Source: Actinomycetales bacterium
GTDB lineage: Bacteria; Actinomycetota; Actinomycetes; Mycobacteriales; Micromonosporaceae
Assembly: GCA_002919305.1 (NCBI GenBank)
Contig: PKFB01000022.1
Span: forward strand, 169,979 to 233,978
Direction: 5' to 3'
DNA: 64,000 bases
The translations under genes and the position numbers were made by a program. This document shows positions 20,477 to 30,096 of the stretch, one piece after another; within the stretch, counting starts at the first letter, position 1; every line of letters starts with the position of its first letter. The notes under the pieces are model-generated. The model had not been told where the DNA came from. It saw nothing but the letters and a program-made list of their open reading frames with translations, and did no database searches.

Positions 20477-21304
20477 TCATCTGTCAGACCCGCGACCCCG
20501 GTGGGTACGCGTTTGCCGTGGAGGCGGCTGACAGCGAGGGCACCAGTAGGTCACCCGTTCCCCCTGTCCCCGCTTAGCCACTCTCGTGCCACAGCGACGA
20601 CAGGGGGCCCGGTCCCGCCCGTACACGTATGTGGTGTCCCCACGCCGCAGAGAGCCGGTCGTGCTCCGGGTCCAGCGACCCTGATTGGCGGTGAGCAACC
20701 GTCGGGCGAGCAGCACCAGGGACATCAGATCCGGTACCGCGCGGACCGGTGTCCAAGGCCACACACCCCGCAGAAACAGGATCTCGGCCTTGTAGATGTT
20801 CCCGATACCCGCCAGGTTGCGCTGATCGATGAGGGCGTCAGCGATCTGCCGATCGGGGTCGCGGGCAAGCCGGCGAACGGCCTCAGCGGCGTCCCAGTCG
20901 GGGCCGAGTAGATCAGGCCCTAAGTGACCGACGACCCTGACCTCGTGCTCACGGCGCAGAAGCGCCACCTCGTGCAGGTGGTACCCGACCGCGACGGCCG
21001 AGGAGTTCTCCAGCACCACACGGACCTGATGCGCGGGGCGTCCACGCCACGGCTCACCCGGGGCGTACACCTTCCAGAACCCCTCCATGCGCAAATGCGA
21101 ATGCAGGGTGTACGCCGCCCCGGACGGGGCGGTAAGCCGCAGCAGAATGTGCTTGCCTCGGCTGACGACCTCATCGACAACCCAGCCGGAGACGTCGGTG
21201 GTGGCCAAGCGGGGGAGCCGAAACTCCGACCGGAGCACGGGCGTCCCAGCCAACGCCTCATGTAACCGGCGAGCGTGCCGCCAGACAGTGTCTCCCTCGG
21301 GCAT
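20477..21304 (-). CDS. nei: Fpg/Nei family DNA glycosylase (endonuclease VIII-like)
   Basis: A base-excision repair glycosylase/lyase that removes oxidised bases. The catalytic N-terminus is P2-E3 in MPEGDTVW, the Nei rather than the Fpg form. The beta-sandwich Lys lies in SRGKHILLRL, the H2TH region is DALIDQRNLAGIGNIYKAEILF, and a zinc finger of the C-x2-C...C-x2-C kind ends the protein (CRRCG ... WCPRCQ). The 275-residue length fits. It converges with the PspM-like gene 38 bp away. Confidence 0.92.
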   Translation of the reverse strand: MPEGDTVWRHARRLHEALAGTPVLRSEFRLPRLATTDVSGWVVDEVVSRGKHILLRLTAPSGAAYTLHSHLRMEGFWKVYAPGEPWRGRPAHQVRVVLENSSAVAVGYHLHEVALLRREHEVRVVGHLGPDLLGPDWDAAEAVRRLARDPDRQIADALIDQRNLAGIGNIYKAEILFLRGVWPWTPVRAVPDLMSLVLLARRLLTANQGRWTRSTTGSLRRGDTTYVYGRDRAPCRRCGTRVAKRGQGERVTYWCPRCQPPPRQTRTHRGRGSDR

Positions 21305-21554
21305 TCTCCCATCTTCCGTCTCTCACCCGGCCGCGATGGCGGTGAATCCGACCCCGGATACACCCGATGTCCGTATCGCGCTCCGTATCAACCTCTTTTT
21401 GTGCTTCGTGCCGGCTGCTAAGCCTCGTCTTCAGTCACGTGTCCAACCAGTCATCTGGGGCGGATCTCACAGGCTGGAGCGGCCGCGGAACTGTTGTGGT
21501 CAGGCGCCGCGCGGTGAAACCGATGACAGCCTCCGGGAACGGCGGTAACGGTGG

Positions 21555-22376
21555 TCAGGACGGCACGGTGGTCAAACGGAGCGTCCGACCCGGGGTGACC
21601 TGGAGCAGCGACGCCGCGTCGCCACCGTTGAGCGCGATCGAGAGCTGATCAGCGGAGTCCACGTAGAGCACCAGCTCCCCCGCCCCGACGGAGCCGAATG
21701 TGGTGCCTTTGCGGGCCCGGACGGCCGCGGCTGTGGTGTGCGTCCCCTCATCGAACGTGATCGACACCAGATCACCGAGGTGCTCCCACTCTGGCTGCCC
21801 GCCGGCCAGCTGGATGTTGCCGAACCCGTCTACGGCGAGAACCTCTGTCTGCACCCATCCCTCACCACGGCTGAGCCGGGGATCAGGCAGCCGTACCAGG
21901 GCCGCGGGATCATATGGGGAGCCCGCCGAGGACAAAGGACGTCCCGCCGCCAGATGCGCGGCGACCGGCGCGAAGATGTCCCGGCCGTGGAAGGTGTGAC
22001 GCAGCGGCGACATAAACAGCTCAGGGTTGTCGAGAACGACGGCGGCGCGTACCCCGCCTAGCGCCTCCGCCGCCCAGGGCAGCAGGCCGTTGTCAGGGCC
22101 CACCAGGATGCCGCCGTCGGTCGCGAGTGCGATTGGTTTGCGGTCGGTCCCTACCCCGGGATCCACGACCGCCACATGAACGGCGGGGGGAAGGTAAGGC
22201 AGGGTCTGCGCCATGACCAGCGCGCCCCGCCGGATGTCGCCGGCGGGGATCTGGTGGGTCACGTCGATGACGCGCGCATGGGGCGCGATACGCGCCATCA
22301 CTCCGTGGCATGCCGCGACGAATCCGTCCGCGAGACCGTAGTCGGTGGTGAAGCTGATCCAGTCGTATCTAGTCAC
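21555..22376 (-). CDS. SAM hydroxide adenosyltransferase (SAM hydrolase, DUF62)
   Basis: The family splits S-adenosylmethionine with water into adenosine and methionine, and is related to the fluorinase/chlorinase SalL. The 273-residue protein begins WISFTTDYGLADGFV (catalytic Asp region) and contains VIDVTHQIPAGDIRRGA and VHVAVVDPGVGT. The C-terminal barrel has TEVLAVDGFGNIQL. The 21-residue loop typical of halogenases is not obvious, so the hydrolase is the better call. GTG start at 22376 lies seven bases after TACGTT (22384-22389, minus), suggesting a leaderless mRNA. It lies downstream of the GNAT-phosphoribosyltransferase gene on the same strand. Confidence 0.88.
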   Translation of the reverse strand: MTRYDWISFTTDYGLADGFVAACHGVMARIAPHARVIDVTHQIPAGDIRRGALVMAQTLPYLPPAVHVAVVDPGVGTDRKPIALATDGGILVGPDNGLLPWAAEALGGVRAAVVLDNPELFMSPLRHTFHGRDIFAPVAAHLAAGRPLSSAGSPYDPAALVRLPDPRLSRGEGWVQTEVLAVDGFGNIQLAGGQPEWEHLGDLVSITFDEGTHTTAAAVRARKGTTFGSVGAGELVLYVDSADQLSIALNGGDAASLLQVTPGRTLRLTTVPS

Positions 22377-22490
22377 ACGCGGAAACGTAACGCCTGATGA
22401 CCAAGGCGTCCGGCCAGCCCGAAGCGGCAGTGATGTACGAGGGACGGTGACGGTCCGATCAGTCCCGTCGCGTGCCCAACAGTCCCGATA

Positions 22491-23537
22491 TCACAGCGCC
22501 GGAGGCAGCTCGCCGCTGTTGACGAGGGCGCCCACCCGGACCCCAGCACGCTCCAACTCCCCTCGGAGTGCATCGGGCATCTGGTCGACCAGGAGCGCCA
22601 CCCCTGTCAGGCGTCCACCACACCGGGACACCAGCTCCCAGGCGCCGTGCAGACTCGCTCCGGTCTCCACCCAGTCATCCACCAGGAGCACCCGGTGCCC
22701 CGGGGTAATCCCGGCGCGTTGAATCCGGAGCGTGTGCCGTCGCCCGCGCCAGTTGGGCGCGGCCTCGATCTGGAGCTTCTCACCCGGTAAGGCCCCCTCC
22801 GCCTTGCGGATGGGGACGAACGCTACGCCGAGTTCCCGTGCGACCAGGCAGCCGAGGCTAAAGCCACGAGCTTCGGTGGCGACCACGACGTCCACCGCCC
22901 CGAGGAAGGGGTAGGCCAGGCCGCGGACCACATCCGAGGTGGCGATCGGGTCCCGCAGCAGCGCCCACGTATCGGCGTGCCCCTCACACCACCGGAAGCG
23001 CTGGAGAAACGCCGCGCGGCCCGCCTGTACGGGATGACGGTAGGGATCCTCAGTGTCCAGGCGGAGCTCGAGCGTGAGCTCATCGTGTATCGGAATACCG
23101 TAGGAACCCGTCTCAGGAATGCTCGGTTTGATCTGACGCGCTAGATCGACAGCCCCGGGGCGTACGCCGACCAGACGCAGGCCTCGGCGTTGATAGAAAC
23201 GCAGGGCGTCCAGATTGTCGTTTGTGGTGATCAACCACACTCGTCTGAGGCCGCGCCGGCGTGCGTCAGCGACCGCCGCCGCCAGCAGCGCCGTACCGAC
23301 CCCTTCACCCGGTGACACCGCATCGATGCTGACGATCTCTAATTGATCGTTATCGATGCTGTAGGTCAGTACTCCCGCTAGAACACCGTCCCGCTCCGCG
23401 ACGAAGGCGGGCAAGGTGGTCAGGTCATATTGGACGCCATGGCCCACGACCATCGGCATTCCCCACGAGTTCGTCAGGACACGTTGAACCGCCGGAAGGT
23501 CGGTGGGAGTGGCGGCGCGTACGGTCAGATTAGCCAC
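22491..23537 (-). CDS. Fusion: GNAT acetyltransferase plus adenine-type phosphoribosyltransferase
   Basis: From the GTG at 23537 the protein has 348 residues in one uninterrupted frame. Residues about 4-150 are a GNAT domain (VRAATPTDLPAVQRVL at the start, acetyl-CoA loop GEGVGTALLAAAVADARRRG, then NDNLDALRFYQRRGLRLVGV). Residues about 165-348 resemble adenine phosphoribosyltransferase: EARGFSLGCLVARELGVAFVPIRKAEGALPGEK and the PRPP-binding VLLVDDWVETGAS (D287, D288, T292, G293). I chose this start because TACGGT lies six bases before it; the open frame runs on to 23765 but would overlap the divergent oxidoreductase gene. The substrates of both halves are unknown. Confidence 0.82.
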   Translation of the reverse strand: MANLTVRAATPTDLPAVQRVLTNSWGMPMVVGHGVQYDLTTLPAFVAERDGVLAGVLTYSIDNDQLEIVSIDAVSPGEGVGTALLAAAVADARRRGLRRVWLITTNDNLDALRFYQRRGLRLVGVRPGAVDLARQIKPSIPETGSYGIPIHDELTLELRLDTEDPYRHPVQAGRAAFLQRFRWCEGHADTWALLRDPIATSDVVRGLAYPFLGAVDVVVATEARGFSLGCLVARELGVAFVPIRKAEGALPGEKLQIEAAPNWRGRRHTLRIQRAGITPGHRVLLVDDWVETGASLHGAWELVSRCGGRLTGVALLVDQMPDALRGELERAGVRVGALVNSGELPPAL

Positions 23538-23735
23538 GTCGGCACCGTAGTCTGGCTGTGCTGCTATGACATCTGAAATCACGGCTGTCGCCTGGGGCCA
23601 CGAAGCGGACGGGAGGCAGATCCGCTGCGACGGCGGCCATATCCGGACCACCGGGATACACGACGGTGCCGAACCGGACAGGGGTGACCGACGGTATGGG
23701 AGGCGCGGTCGCGACGGCTTTGCCAAGCTGAGAGC

Positions 23736-24671
23736 ATGCGTTTGCGGATCTTCACAGAGCCTCAACAGGGGGCTTCCTACGACACGCTTCTGGCTGTCGC
23801 CACCGCGACGGAGCAGCTAGGGTTTGATGCTTTCTTCCGCTCCGACCACTACCTCCCTATGGGAGTGGAAGGGCTTCCTGGGCCGACCGACGCCTGGATC
23901 ACTCTGGCGGGTTTGGCGCGTGAGACGTCCCGGATCCGTCTGGGCACCCTGATGACCGCTGCGACGTTCCGTCTTCCCGGGCCGTTGGCGATCGCGGTGG
24001 CACAGGTCGATCAGATGAGCGGGGGCCGGGTGGAGTTCGGCCTCGGCACCGGGTGGTACGCGGAGGAGCACACCGCGTACGGCATTCCCTTCCCGGATCT
24101 GAAAGAGCGTTTCCAGCGGTTCGAGGAGCAGCTGGCGATCATCACCGGACTGTGGGAGACCCCTGAGAAAGAGACCTTCTCCTTCCAGGGCACCTACTAC
24201 CAGCTCACCGACTCACCGGCCCTGCCCAAGCCCGCGCAGCGGCCCCGCCCGCCGATGCTGATCGGGGGTAAAGGGAAGCGGCGGACCCCCGCGCTCGCGG
24301 CCCGATACGCCGACGAGTTCAACGTTCCATTCGAGCAGCTGGAACCCACCAAAGAACTGTTCGCGGCGGTACGCAAGGCGTGCGTCGAACAGGGACGTGA
24401 CGCCTCAGACATCATTTTCTCCGCCGCTCAGGTGGTCTGCTGTGGGAAGGATGCGGCGGAGGTGCAGCGTCGCGCCGACGCGATCGGCCGCTCCGTCGAC
24501 GAGATGGCCGAATCTGGGTTGTGCGGAACGCCGGATCAGATCGTCGACAAGATCGGACGGTTCGCAGAAGCGGGAGCCTCCCGGTTGTACCTGCAGGTGT
24601 TGGACCTGTCGGACCTGGATCACTTGGAGCTGCTGGCCACCAGGGTGATGCCCCAGGTGGCGGATCTGTGA
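23736..24671 (+). CDS. LLM class (F420-dependent type) oxidoreductase
   Basis: A 311-residue luciferase-like TIM-barrel oxidoreductase. Family features are the start MRLRIFTEPQQGASYDTLLAVATATEQLGFDAFFRSDHY, VEFGLGTGWYAEEHTAYGIPFPDLKERFQRFEEQL, and PRPPMLIGGKGKRRTPALAARYADEFN. Actinobacterial members mostly use coenzyme F420. The substrate is not predictable. It is divergent from the GNAT-phosphoribosyltransferase fusion across about 200 bp and ends 42 bp before a strong hairpin. Confidence 0.88.
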   Translation: MRLRIFTEPQQGASYDTLLAVATATEQLGFDAFFRSDHYLPMGVEGLPGPTDAWITLAGLARETSRIRLGTLMTAATFRLPGPLAIAVAQVDQMSGGRVEFGLGTGWYAEEHTAYGIPFPDLKERFQRFEEQLAIITGLWETPEKETFSFQGTYYQLTDSPALPKPAQRPRPPMLIGGKGKRRTPALAARYADEFNVPFEQLEPTKELFAAVRKACVEQGRDASDIIFSAAQVVCCGKDAAEVQRRADAIGRSVDEMAESGLCGTPDQIVDKIGRFAEAGASRLYLQVLDLSDLDHLELLATRVMPQVADL

Positions 24672-24712
24672 CCGACGTAGTGAAAGGCTGATCCCGCTCT
24701 CAGTGAGTGGTG

Positions 24713-24762
24713 CCCTGTCGCCGCCCCGCCTGACCGTACGACTGAACGGGGCGGCGACAGGG
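24713..24762 (+). terminator. Strong GC hairpin after the LLM oxidoreductase
   Basis: CCCTGTCGCCGCCCCG (24713-24728) and CGGGGCGGCGACAGGG (24747-24762) are a perfect 16-bp inverted repeat with an 18-base loop, 41 bp after the stop codon. There is no T-run, as is common for actinobacterial terminators. Confidence 0.7.
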
Positions 24763-24837
24763 GTACATGGTGATGGTGAGGGGACGGACACGCGACCGGC
24801 CGGACATGTCAGCCGTGCCGGTGCTGCTGCCGAAAGA

Positions 24838-24915
24838 TTGGACCTGAAGTCCAAACAGGACCAAGATCATATGTGGTCCGGATAGCCCCAGCGGTCCGGA
24901 CCACATGATCTTGGT
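24838..24915. repeat. Two adjacent palindromes in the LLM-lhr spacer
   Basis: TTGGAC-CTGAA-GTCCAA (24838-24854) is followed by a large inverted repeat. Its left arm is 24860-24881 and its right arm 24896-24915, each starting or ending with the ACCAAGATCAT/ATGATCTTGGT block and identical apart from a 2-base insertion, with a 14-base loop. The spacer (24672-25191) separates two convergent genes, so a two-way terminator is possible; neither side has a T-run. The remainder of the 520-bp gap holds nothing else I can name. Confidence 0.6.
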
Positions 24916-25191
24916 GGTGTCCTCGTGGACGATACTTCGAGATCCGTTGTTGTCGGTACCCACTTCACCGAAATAGTCGTCCGCCCGACCGGGCGGCGCG
25001 AGAGTCGGTGCTGAAAGCGGGGGAGACATAGGGCGGGCCTCGAGGCCACGCCTTTGGGGTGACGACGAGGCGTTAAAGCGTCCGAGTGGTGGGTGCGCGC
25101 CCGGGCGCGTCGGAAACCTCAGACGGTCACGTCGGAAATACGACACCGTGGCCGTGGCCTGGTGGCCCAGCGCAATGGTGTATAGCCGGCT

Positions 25192-28100
25192 TCAGGCGCG
25201 TAGCCGCAGCCCACGGGGGGTGAGATGAAAGCCCGCCGCCTGCAACGCCCGTCCCAACGCGGACTCGGTGACTGGGGCTCCGTCGGCGCGTTCCACCGAC
25301 AACGCCTCCAGCGCACCCGAGCGCACCGCCTCAGCCAGCGCGCGGGCAGCGGCGGTGAGCCGTGCCGCTTCCCTGGGGTTAGAACTGTCCAGATAGGACA
25401 GAATGGTGCGACCGCCTCGTTCGACATAGAGGACGAGTTCACCCTCCGACAGCACCACCAATGCGCCAGCCTTGCGGCCGGGGCGGTGGCCTCCGCCCGT
25501 CGCATCATCCGTCGGTCGCTCCGGCCACGGCAGAGCAGCGCCATAGGGGTTGGCTGGATCGGTGGCAGCGAGGACCACTGTGGAGGGTCCATCCTGGGCC
25601 TGACGGGAGCGGCGCAGCGCTCCGTGTTCTTCCTGCCCTGCCGCCACCTCCTCCGGCCACGGTGGTAGGACCGCGTCTGCAGCATGCTCCATGGCGTACC
25701 GACGCTCTGACGCGCGGAGTCGATCCACCGCTCCCGGAGCGGCGAACTGCGCCGCACCCAAACCCTCCACGAAGTAACCGCGCCGTACCATGCCCCGCTC
25801 CTCCAAGGCGGACAGCACCGGATACACCGCGGCGAAACCGCCAGGCGGCTGCTCGGCCGCCACGGCGCTACGAGTAAGGACGCCATGGCGCTCCAGAAGC
25901 ACGTCCACCAACGCTGTGGCGCGTCGGGTCGGATCGGTCTCCCGGTCAGGCAGGCGGTACCACCGACCAGCCACTGTGGGCGGTCCGGTACGCGCTGGAA
26001 GGAGAGGCCGTCCGGGACGGCGGTAGCGGGAACGAGCTGGGCCGGGCCGGGCACGGTGCACACCACCGGCGTTGATGAGGGCCCGTAGCGGGGCGAGCGT
26101 GTCGTTGGACAGGTATCCCGCCCACACCAGATCCCAGATGACTGCGGCGAGTTCGGGATCCGGGACCGGTTGCCATAGGTGAACGACCCGATTCGACAAC
26201 GCCCGGAAGAACAACGCCTGCCCTTCCGACAACGCCTCGAGCACCGCCTGGTGGGGTGGGGTCAGTGGCAGCGTGTCATCGGGAGGCGGCAGGAGCAGGG
26301 AGGCGGTGTCGGCGTACACCAGGCTGATCCAGCCGTCCCCACCGGCGAGGGCTCCTCGCCCCGCCCACAGCACCTCACCGGATGTGGTGAGCTCATCCAG
26401 CAGGGCTGGGGTGTAGTCGAAGACCCGGGCGGGGAGCACCAGGCGCTCCAGTGTCGATGCCGGGAGCGCGTACCCCTGGAGTTGGTCCACAGCGCGCAGC
26501 AGTGCCTCCTCACCGAAGGCTTGATCACTGATGTGATGCCAGTCCGGCAGGAAGCTGACGAGGGCTTTGGGCGGAACCGGTTCGATCTCACGCCGCAACG
26601 CAGCCAGGGAGCGTCGGCGGAGCAGACGGAGCACATCTGCGTCGCACCATTCGGTACCGGTCTGCGCCGGGGTGTACTCGCCGGCCAACACCCGGCCGGT
26701 GGCGGATAGACGGCGGAGCGCCGCTTCCACCACTTCCACAGGGAGCCCGAATCGGGCGGCGCACTGTGAGGCGGTGAACGGCCCATGGACGCGTGCGTAC
26801 CGGCCGATCAGGTCCCCGAGCGGGTCGGCGGTGGGGGACAGGTAGGCGTCAGCCACCCCCGGCGGCGGCGCGACTCCCAAGGCGTCGCGTACTCGTCCGA
26901 CATCCTCGATGGCGATCCAGCGTTCCTGTCCAGCGATTCGCACCTGGACGGCGCGGCGGGACTGCGCCAGCTCGACCAGCCACGCCGCGGGAACACCGCG
27001 CTCAGCGGCTTCGTCCTCGGTGAGATCCCCGACCACCCGCAACAGCTCGACGGCGTCTTCGAGGTCCCGCGGACACCGCTGTGGCGTCAGCCACTGCAGC
27101 TGCCGCTCGACCTCGGCCATGATCTCCGGGGCGATCAGCTCCCGCAGCTCGGCCCGCCCCAGCAGTTCGCTCAACAGCGTCGGATCCAGGGCCAACGCCG
27201 CGGCACGCCGCTCAGCGAGCGGAGCATCCCCCTCGTACAGGAAAGCCCCGACGTACCCGAACAGCAGGGAACGGGCAAACGGCGAGGGCTTGTGGGTCTC
27301 GGCCTCCACGACCCGGACGGAGCGGACCCGTATCCGGTTCATCAGATCCACCAAGCCAGCGAGGTCGAAGACGTCCTGCAGGCATTCCCGCGCGGCCTCC
27401 AAGGTGATCGGGAAGTCGGGGTACTGGCGGGCGATATCCAACAGCTGCGCGGCGCGTTGCCGTTGCTGCCATAGGGCTTGGCGGCGGCGCGGGTCGCGGC
27501 GGGGAAGCAGCAGCGCGCGTGCCGCGCATTCCCGAAAGCGGGAGGCGAACAACGCGGAGGTGCCGATCATCCGCTCCACCACTTCGGTGATTTCTTCTGG
27601 ATCGAAGATCACCACGTCGGCGCCGGGAGGCTCATCGGTGGTGTCGGGCAGGCGGATCACGATGCCGTCATCCGAGGGCAGGGTCTGGGCCTCCACGCCG
27701 TACCGCTCCTGGAGACGGGCGGTGATCGCGAGCGCCCACGGAGCGGTCACCTTGGCGCCGAGAACACAGTGCACCGCCAAGCGCCAGTCGCCGAGTTCGT
27801 CGCGGAAGCGCTCCACCACGATGGTGCGGTCGTCGGGGAGGTGCCGGATGGACTGTCGCTGCTCGGTGAGATAGTTCAGTAGGTTGTCGGCGGCGGGTTC
27901 GTCCAAACCAGAGGCGGTTAACCGGTGGCGAGCCGCCTCAGGTTCCAACTGGGACAACTCTCGCAACAGTTCACCGATGGCCCGCCCTAGCTCGACGGGG
28001 CGTCCGGGTGACTCCCCTTTCCAGAACGGCATCCGGGCCGGTGCTCCAGGGGCGGGGGAGACGAGGACCCGGTCAGGGGTGATGTCCTCGATGCGCCAGC

Positions 28101-29991
28101 TGGTCGAGCCGAGCAGGAAGACGTCCCCTACCCGGGATTCGTACACCATCTCCTCATCCAGCTCACCGACCCGCGCGCCGCGTTCAGCGCCGGCTAGGTA
28201 AACCCCGAACAGTCCCCGGTCGGGGATGGTGCCGCCACTGGTGACGGCGAGGCGTTGCGCCCCGGGACGCGCCGTCAACGTTCCGGTGTGGCGGTCCCAG
28301 ATCAGGCGGGGCCGCAGCTCCGCGAAGGCCGTCGACGGGTAGCGTCCCGACACCATGTCCAGAACCGCTTCGAGCGCCGAGTCCGGAAGTTCCCCAAACG
28401 GCGCGGCCCGGCGGATCAGCGTGGCCAGCTCGTCGACCCGCCAGGGATCCATCGCCACCATTGCCACGATCTGCTGGGCCAGAACATCCAACGGGTTACG
28501 CGGGTACCGAAGCTGTTCGATATCGCCGCCGGCCATGCGTTCGGCGATGACAGCGCTCGGCGCCAGTTCACCCCGGTGACGCGGGAAGAGGACCCCGCGG
28601 GATACCGCGCCGACGTGGTGACCTGACCGGCCGATCCGTTGCAGGCCTGAGGCGACGCTGGGTGGTGGCTCCACTTGGATCACCAGATCCACCGCCCCCA
28701 TGTCGATCCCCAGCTCCAGACTGCTGGTCGCCACGACCGCCGGTAGCAGACCCGATTTGAGTTGTTCCTCGATGTGGATGCGTTCCTGACGCGATACGGA
28801 GCCGTGGTGGGCACGGGCGATGACCGGCGGTGCACCGGCCGCGGCGGCGGATTGCGCCATCACGGCGGCCGGCATCGGCAGGGACGGGCGGGCGGGATCG
28901 ACAGCGACGGTTCCCGCTTCGGCGGTGGCTCCCGCTCCATCTCCCTGTGCTGCGGCGTGTTGGAACGCCAGTTCGTTGAGGCGGGCGCACAGGCGTTCCG
29001 CCATGCGGCGGGAGTTGACGAAGACGATGGTCGATCGGTGACGCAGGATGAGTTCGAAGATCCGTCTTTCTACGGCCGGCCAGATGGAGGCCTGACGGGG
29101 GTCGGAGTCGCTGCCTTGGGGAGGGTTGTCCGAGGGTTCTGAGGGAAGGGTGTCGGGCTCTGAGGGAAGGGCGTCGAGCGGAGCGGCATCGAGTCGGGTC
29201 ATATCCGCGACCGGTGCCATAACGCGCAACTGCACGCTTTTACTCGTGGCCGGCGCCACCACCCGAACCGGACGGGTGCCTCCCAGGAAGCGGGCGACCT
29301 CCTCGATCGGCCGGACGGTCGCAGACAGGCCGATTCGTTGGGCCGGCCGGGGCAGCAGGTGATCAAGCCGTTCCAGGCTCAGAGCCAGGTGTGCGCCCCG
29401 TTTGGTGCCGCATACCGCGTGCACTTCGTCGACGATGACCGTCTCCACGGCACGCAAGGCCTCCCGGGCGGCGGAGGTCAGCAGCAAAAACAGTGACTCC
29501 GGCGTGGTGATCAGGATGTCGGGAGGGGTACGCGTGAGGGCGCGACGCTCCTGCGCGGGAGTGTCCCCAGTGCGCATACCGACCCGGATATCGGGAGGCG
29601 GCACGCCCAGGCGCCGTGCCGCGTGGCGGATACCGGCCAGCGGAGCACGCAGGTTGCGCTCGACGTCGACCGCCAGGGCCTTCAACGGGCTGATGTAGAG
29701 CACGCGGCACCGGTGACGAGGGTCGTGTGGCGGACCGGTCGTCACCAGCCGGTCCAGGGACCACAGGAACGCCGCCAGGGTCTTGCCTGAACCGGTCGGC
29801 GCGACGACCAGGGCGTGTTCCCCTCCCTGAATCACCGGCCAGGTCTGGGCCTGAACCGGCGTGGGGGCGGCGAATGAGGCCTCGAACCAGGACCGGGTAG
29901 CCGGGCTGAAGCCTGTCAGCGCATCAGCGGTGGACGCGTGGGGATCGGCAGTGGCCACCTGGCCATCCTGCCCCGCGGCTGTGACATCCAC
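25192..29991 (-). CDS. lhr: ATP-dependent helicase Lhr
   Basis: Lhr (long helicase-related) is a 3'-5' superfamily 2 DNA/RNA-hybrid helicase induced by DNA damage in mycobacteria. The 1599-residue protein has Walker A APTGSGKT (64-71), the DEVH box (188-191), motif VVATSSLELGIDMGAVD and QRIGRSGHHVG in the second RecA fold. A winged helix and the long Lhr-specific C-terminal region follow. The length is typical of actinobacterial Lhr. The GTG at 29991 has no clear Shine-Dalgarno. It is convergent with the LLM oxidoreductase gene. Confidence 0.95.
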   Translation of the reverse strand: MDVTAAGQDGQVATADPHASTADALTGFSPATRSWFEASFAAPTPVQAQTWPVIQGGEHALVVAPTGSGKTLAAFLWSLDRLVTTGPPHDPRHRCRVLYISPLKALAVDVERNLRAPLAGIRHAARRLGVPPPDIRVGMRTGDTPAQERRALTRTPPDILITTPESLFLLLTSAAREALRAVETVIVDEVHAVCGTKRGAHLALSLERLDHLLPRPAQRIGLSATVRPIEEVARFLGGTRPVRVVAPATSKSVQLRVMAPVADMTRLDAAPLDALPSEPDTLPSEPSDNPPQGSDSDPRQASIWPAVERRIFELILRHRSTIVFVNSRRMAERLCARLNELAFQHAAAQGDGAGATAEAGTVAVDPARPSLPMPAAVMAQSAAAAGAPPVIARAHHGSVSRQERIHIEEQLKSGLLPAVVATSSLELGIDMGAVDLVIQVEPPPSVASGLQRIGRSGHHVGAVSRGVLFPRHRGELAPSAVIAERMAGGDIEQLRYPRNPLDVLAQQIVAMVAMDPWRVDELATLIRRAAPFGELPDSALEAVLDMVSGRYPSTAFAELRPRLIWDRHTGTLTARPGAQRLAVTSGGTIPDRGLFGVYLAGAERGARVGELDEEMVYESRVGDVFLLGSTSWRIEDITPDRVLVSPAPGAPARMPFWKGESPGRPVELGRAIGELLRELSQLEPEAARHRLTASGLDEPAADNLLNYLTEQRQSIRHLPDDRTIVVERFRDELGDWRLAVHCVLGAKVTAPWALAITARLQERYGVEAQTLPSDDGIVIRLPDTTDEPPGADVVIFDPEEITEVVERMIGTSALFASRFRECAARALLLPRRDPRRRQALWQQRQRAAQLLDIARQYPDFPITLEAARECLQDVFDLAGLVDLMNRIRVRSVRVVEAETHKPSPFARSLLFGYVGAFLYEGDAPLAERRAAALALDPTLLSELLGRAELRELIAPEIMAEVERQLQWLTPQRCPRDLEDAVELLRVVGDLTEDEAAERGVPAAWLVELAQSRRAVQVRIAGQERWIAIEDVGRVRDALGVAPPPGVADAYLSPTADPLGDLIGRYARVHGPFTASQCAARFGLPVEVVEAALRRLSATGRVLAGEYTPAQTGTEWCDADVLRLLRRRSLAALRREIEPVPPKALVSFLPDWHHISDQAFGEEALLRAVDQLQGYALPASTLERLVLPARVFDYTPALLDELTTSGEVLWAGRGALAGGDGWISLVYADTASLLLPPPDDTLPLTPPHQAVLEALSEGQALFFRALSNRVVHLWQPVPDPELAAVIWDLVWAGYLSNDTLAPLRALINAGGVHRARPGPARSRYRRPGRPLLPARTGPPTVAGRWYRLPDRETDPTRRATALVDVLLERHGVLTRSAVAAEQPPGGFAAVYPVLSALEERGMVRRGYFVEGLGAAQFAAPGAVDRLRASERRYAMEHAADAVLPPWPEEVAAGQEEHGALRRSRQAQDGPSTVVLAATDPANPYGAALPWPERPTDDATGGGHRPGRKAGALVVLSEGELVLYVERGGRTILSYLDSSNPREAARLTAAARALAEAVRSGALEALSVERADGAPVTESALGRALQAAGFHLTPRGLRLRA

Positions 29992-30016
29992 CGGCGAGCT
30001 GTCGAAACTGTCGCTC

Positions 30017-30046
30017 TTGCCCTGATTGTGGGGTGTCGAGTACGGT
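30017..30046 (+). promoter_or_regulatory. Promoter candidate for the 137-residue hypothetical gene
   Basis: TTGCCC (30017-30022), an 18-base spacer and TACGGT (30041-30046) make a fair vegetative promoter about 50 bp before the start codon. Confidence 0.45.
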
Positions 30047-30096
30047 CACCGCACGCCCTGGAGTAGCCGTGTCCGGGGCGGAGGGGGGAAATAACG

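Noticed and set aside
21305..21554. Small genes between the glycosylase and SAM hydrolase genes
   Set aside because: Open frames there lack start sites and motifs; nothing supports coding.
22491..23765. A 424-residue version of the GNAT-phosphoribosyltransferase
   Set aside because: The first 76 codons overlap the divergent oxidoreductase start and have no family similarity; the GTG at 23537 follows a -10-like hexamer.
24900..25190. Small antisense gene in the LLM-lhr spacer
   Set aside because: The frame crosses the large palindrome, has no ribosome binding site and no recognisable motif.
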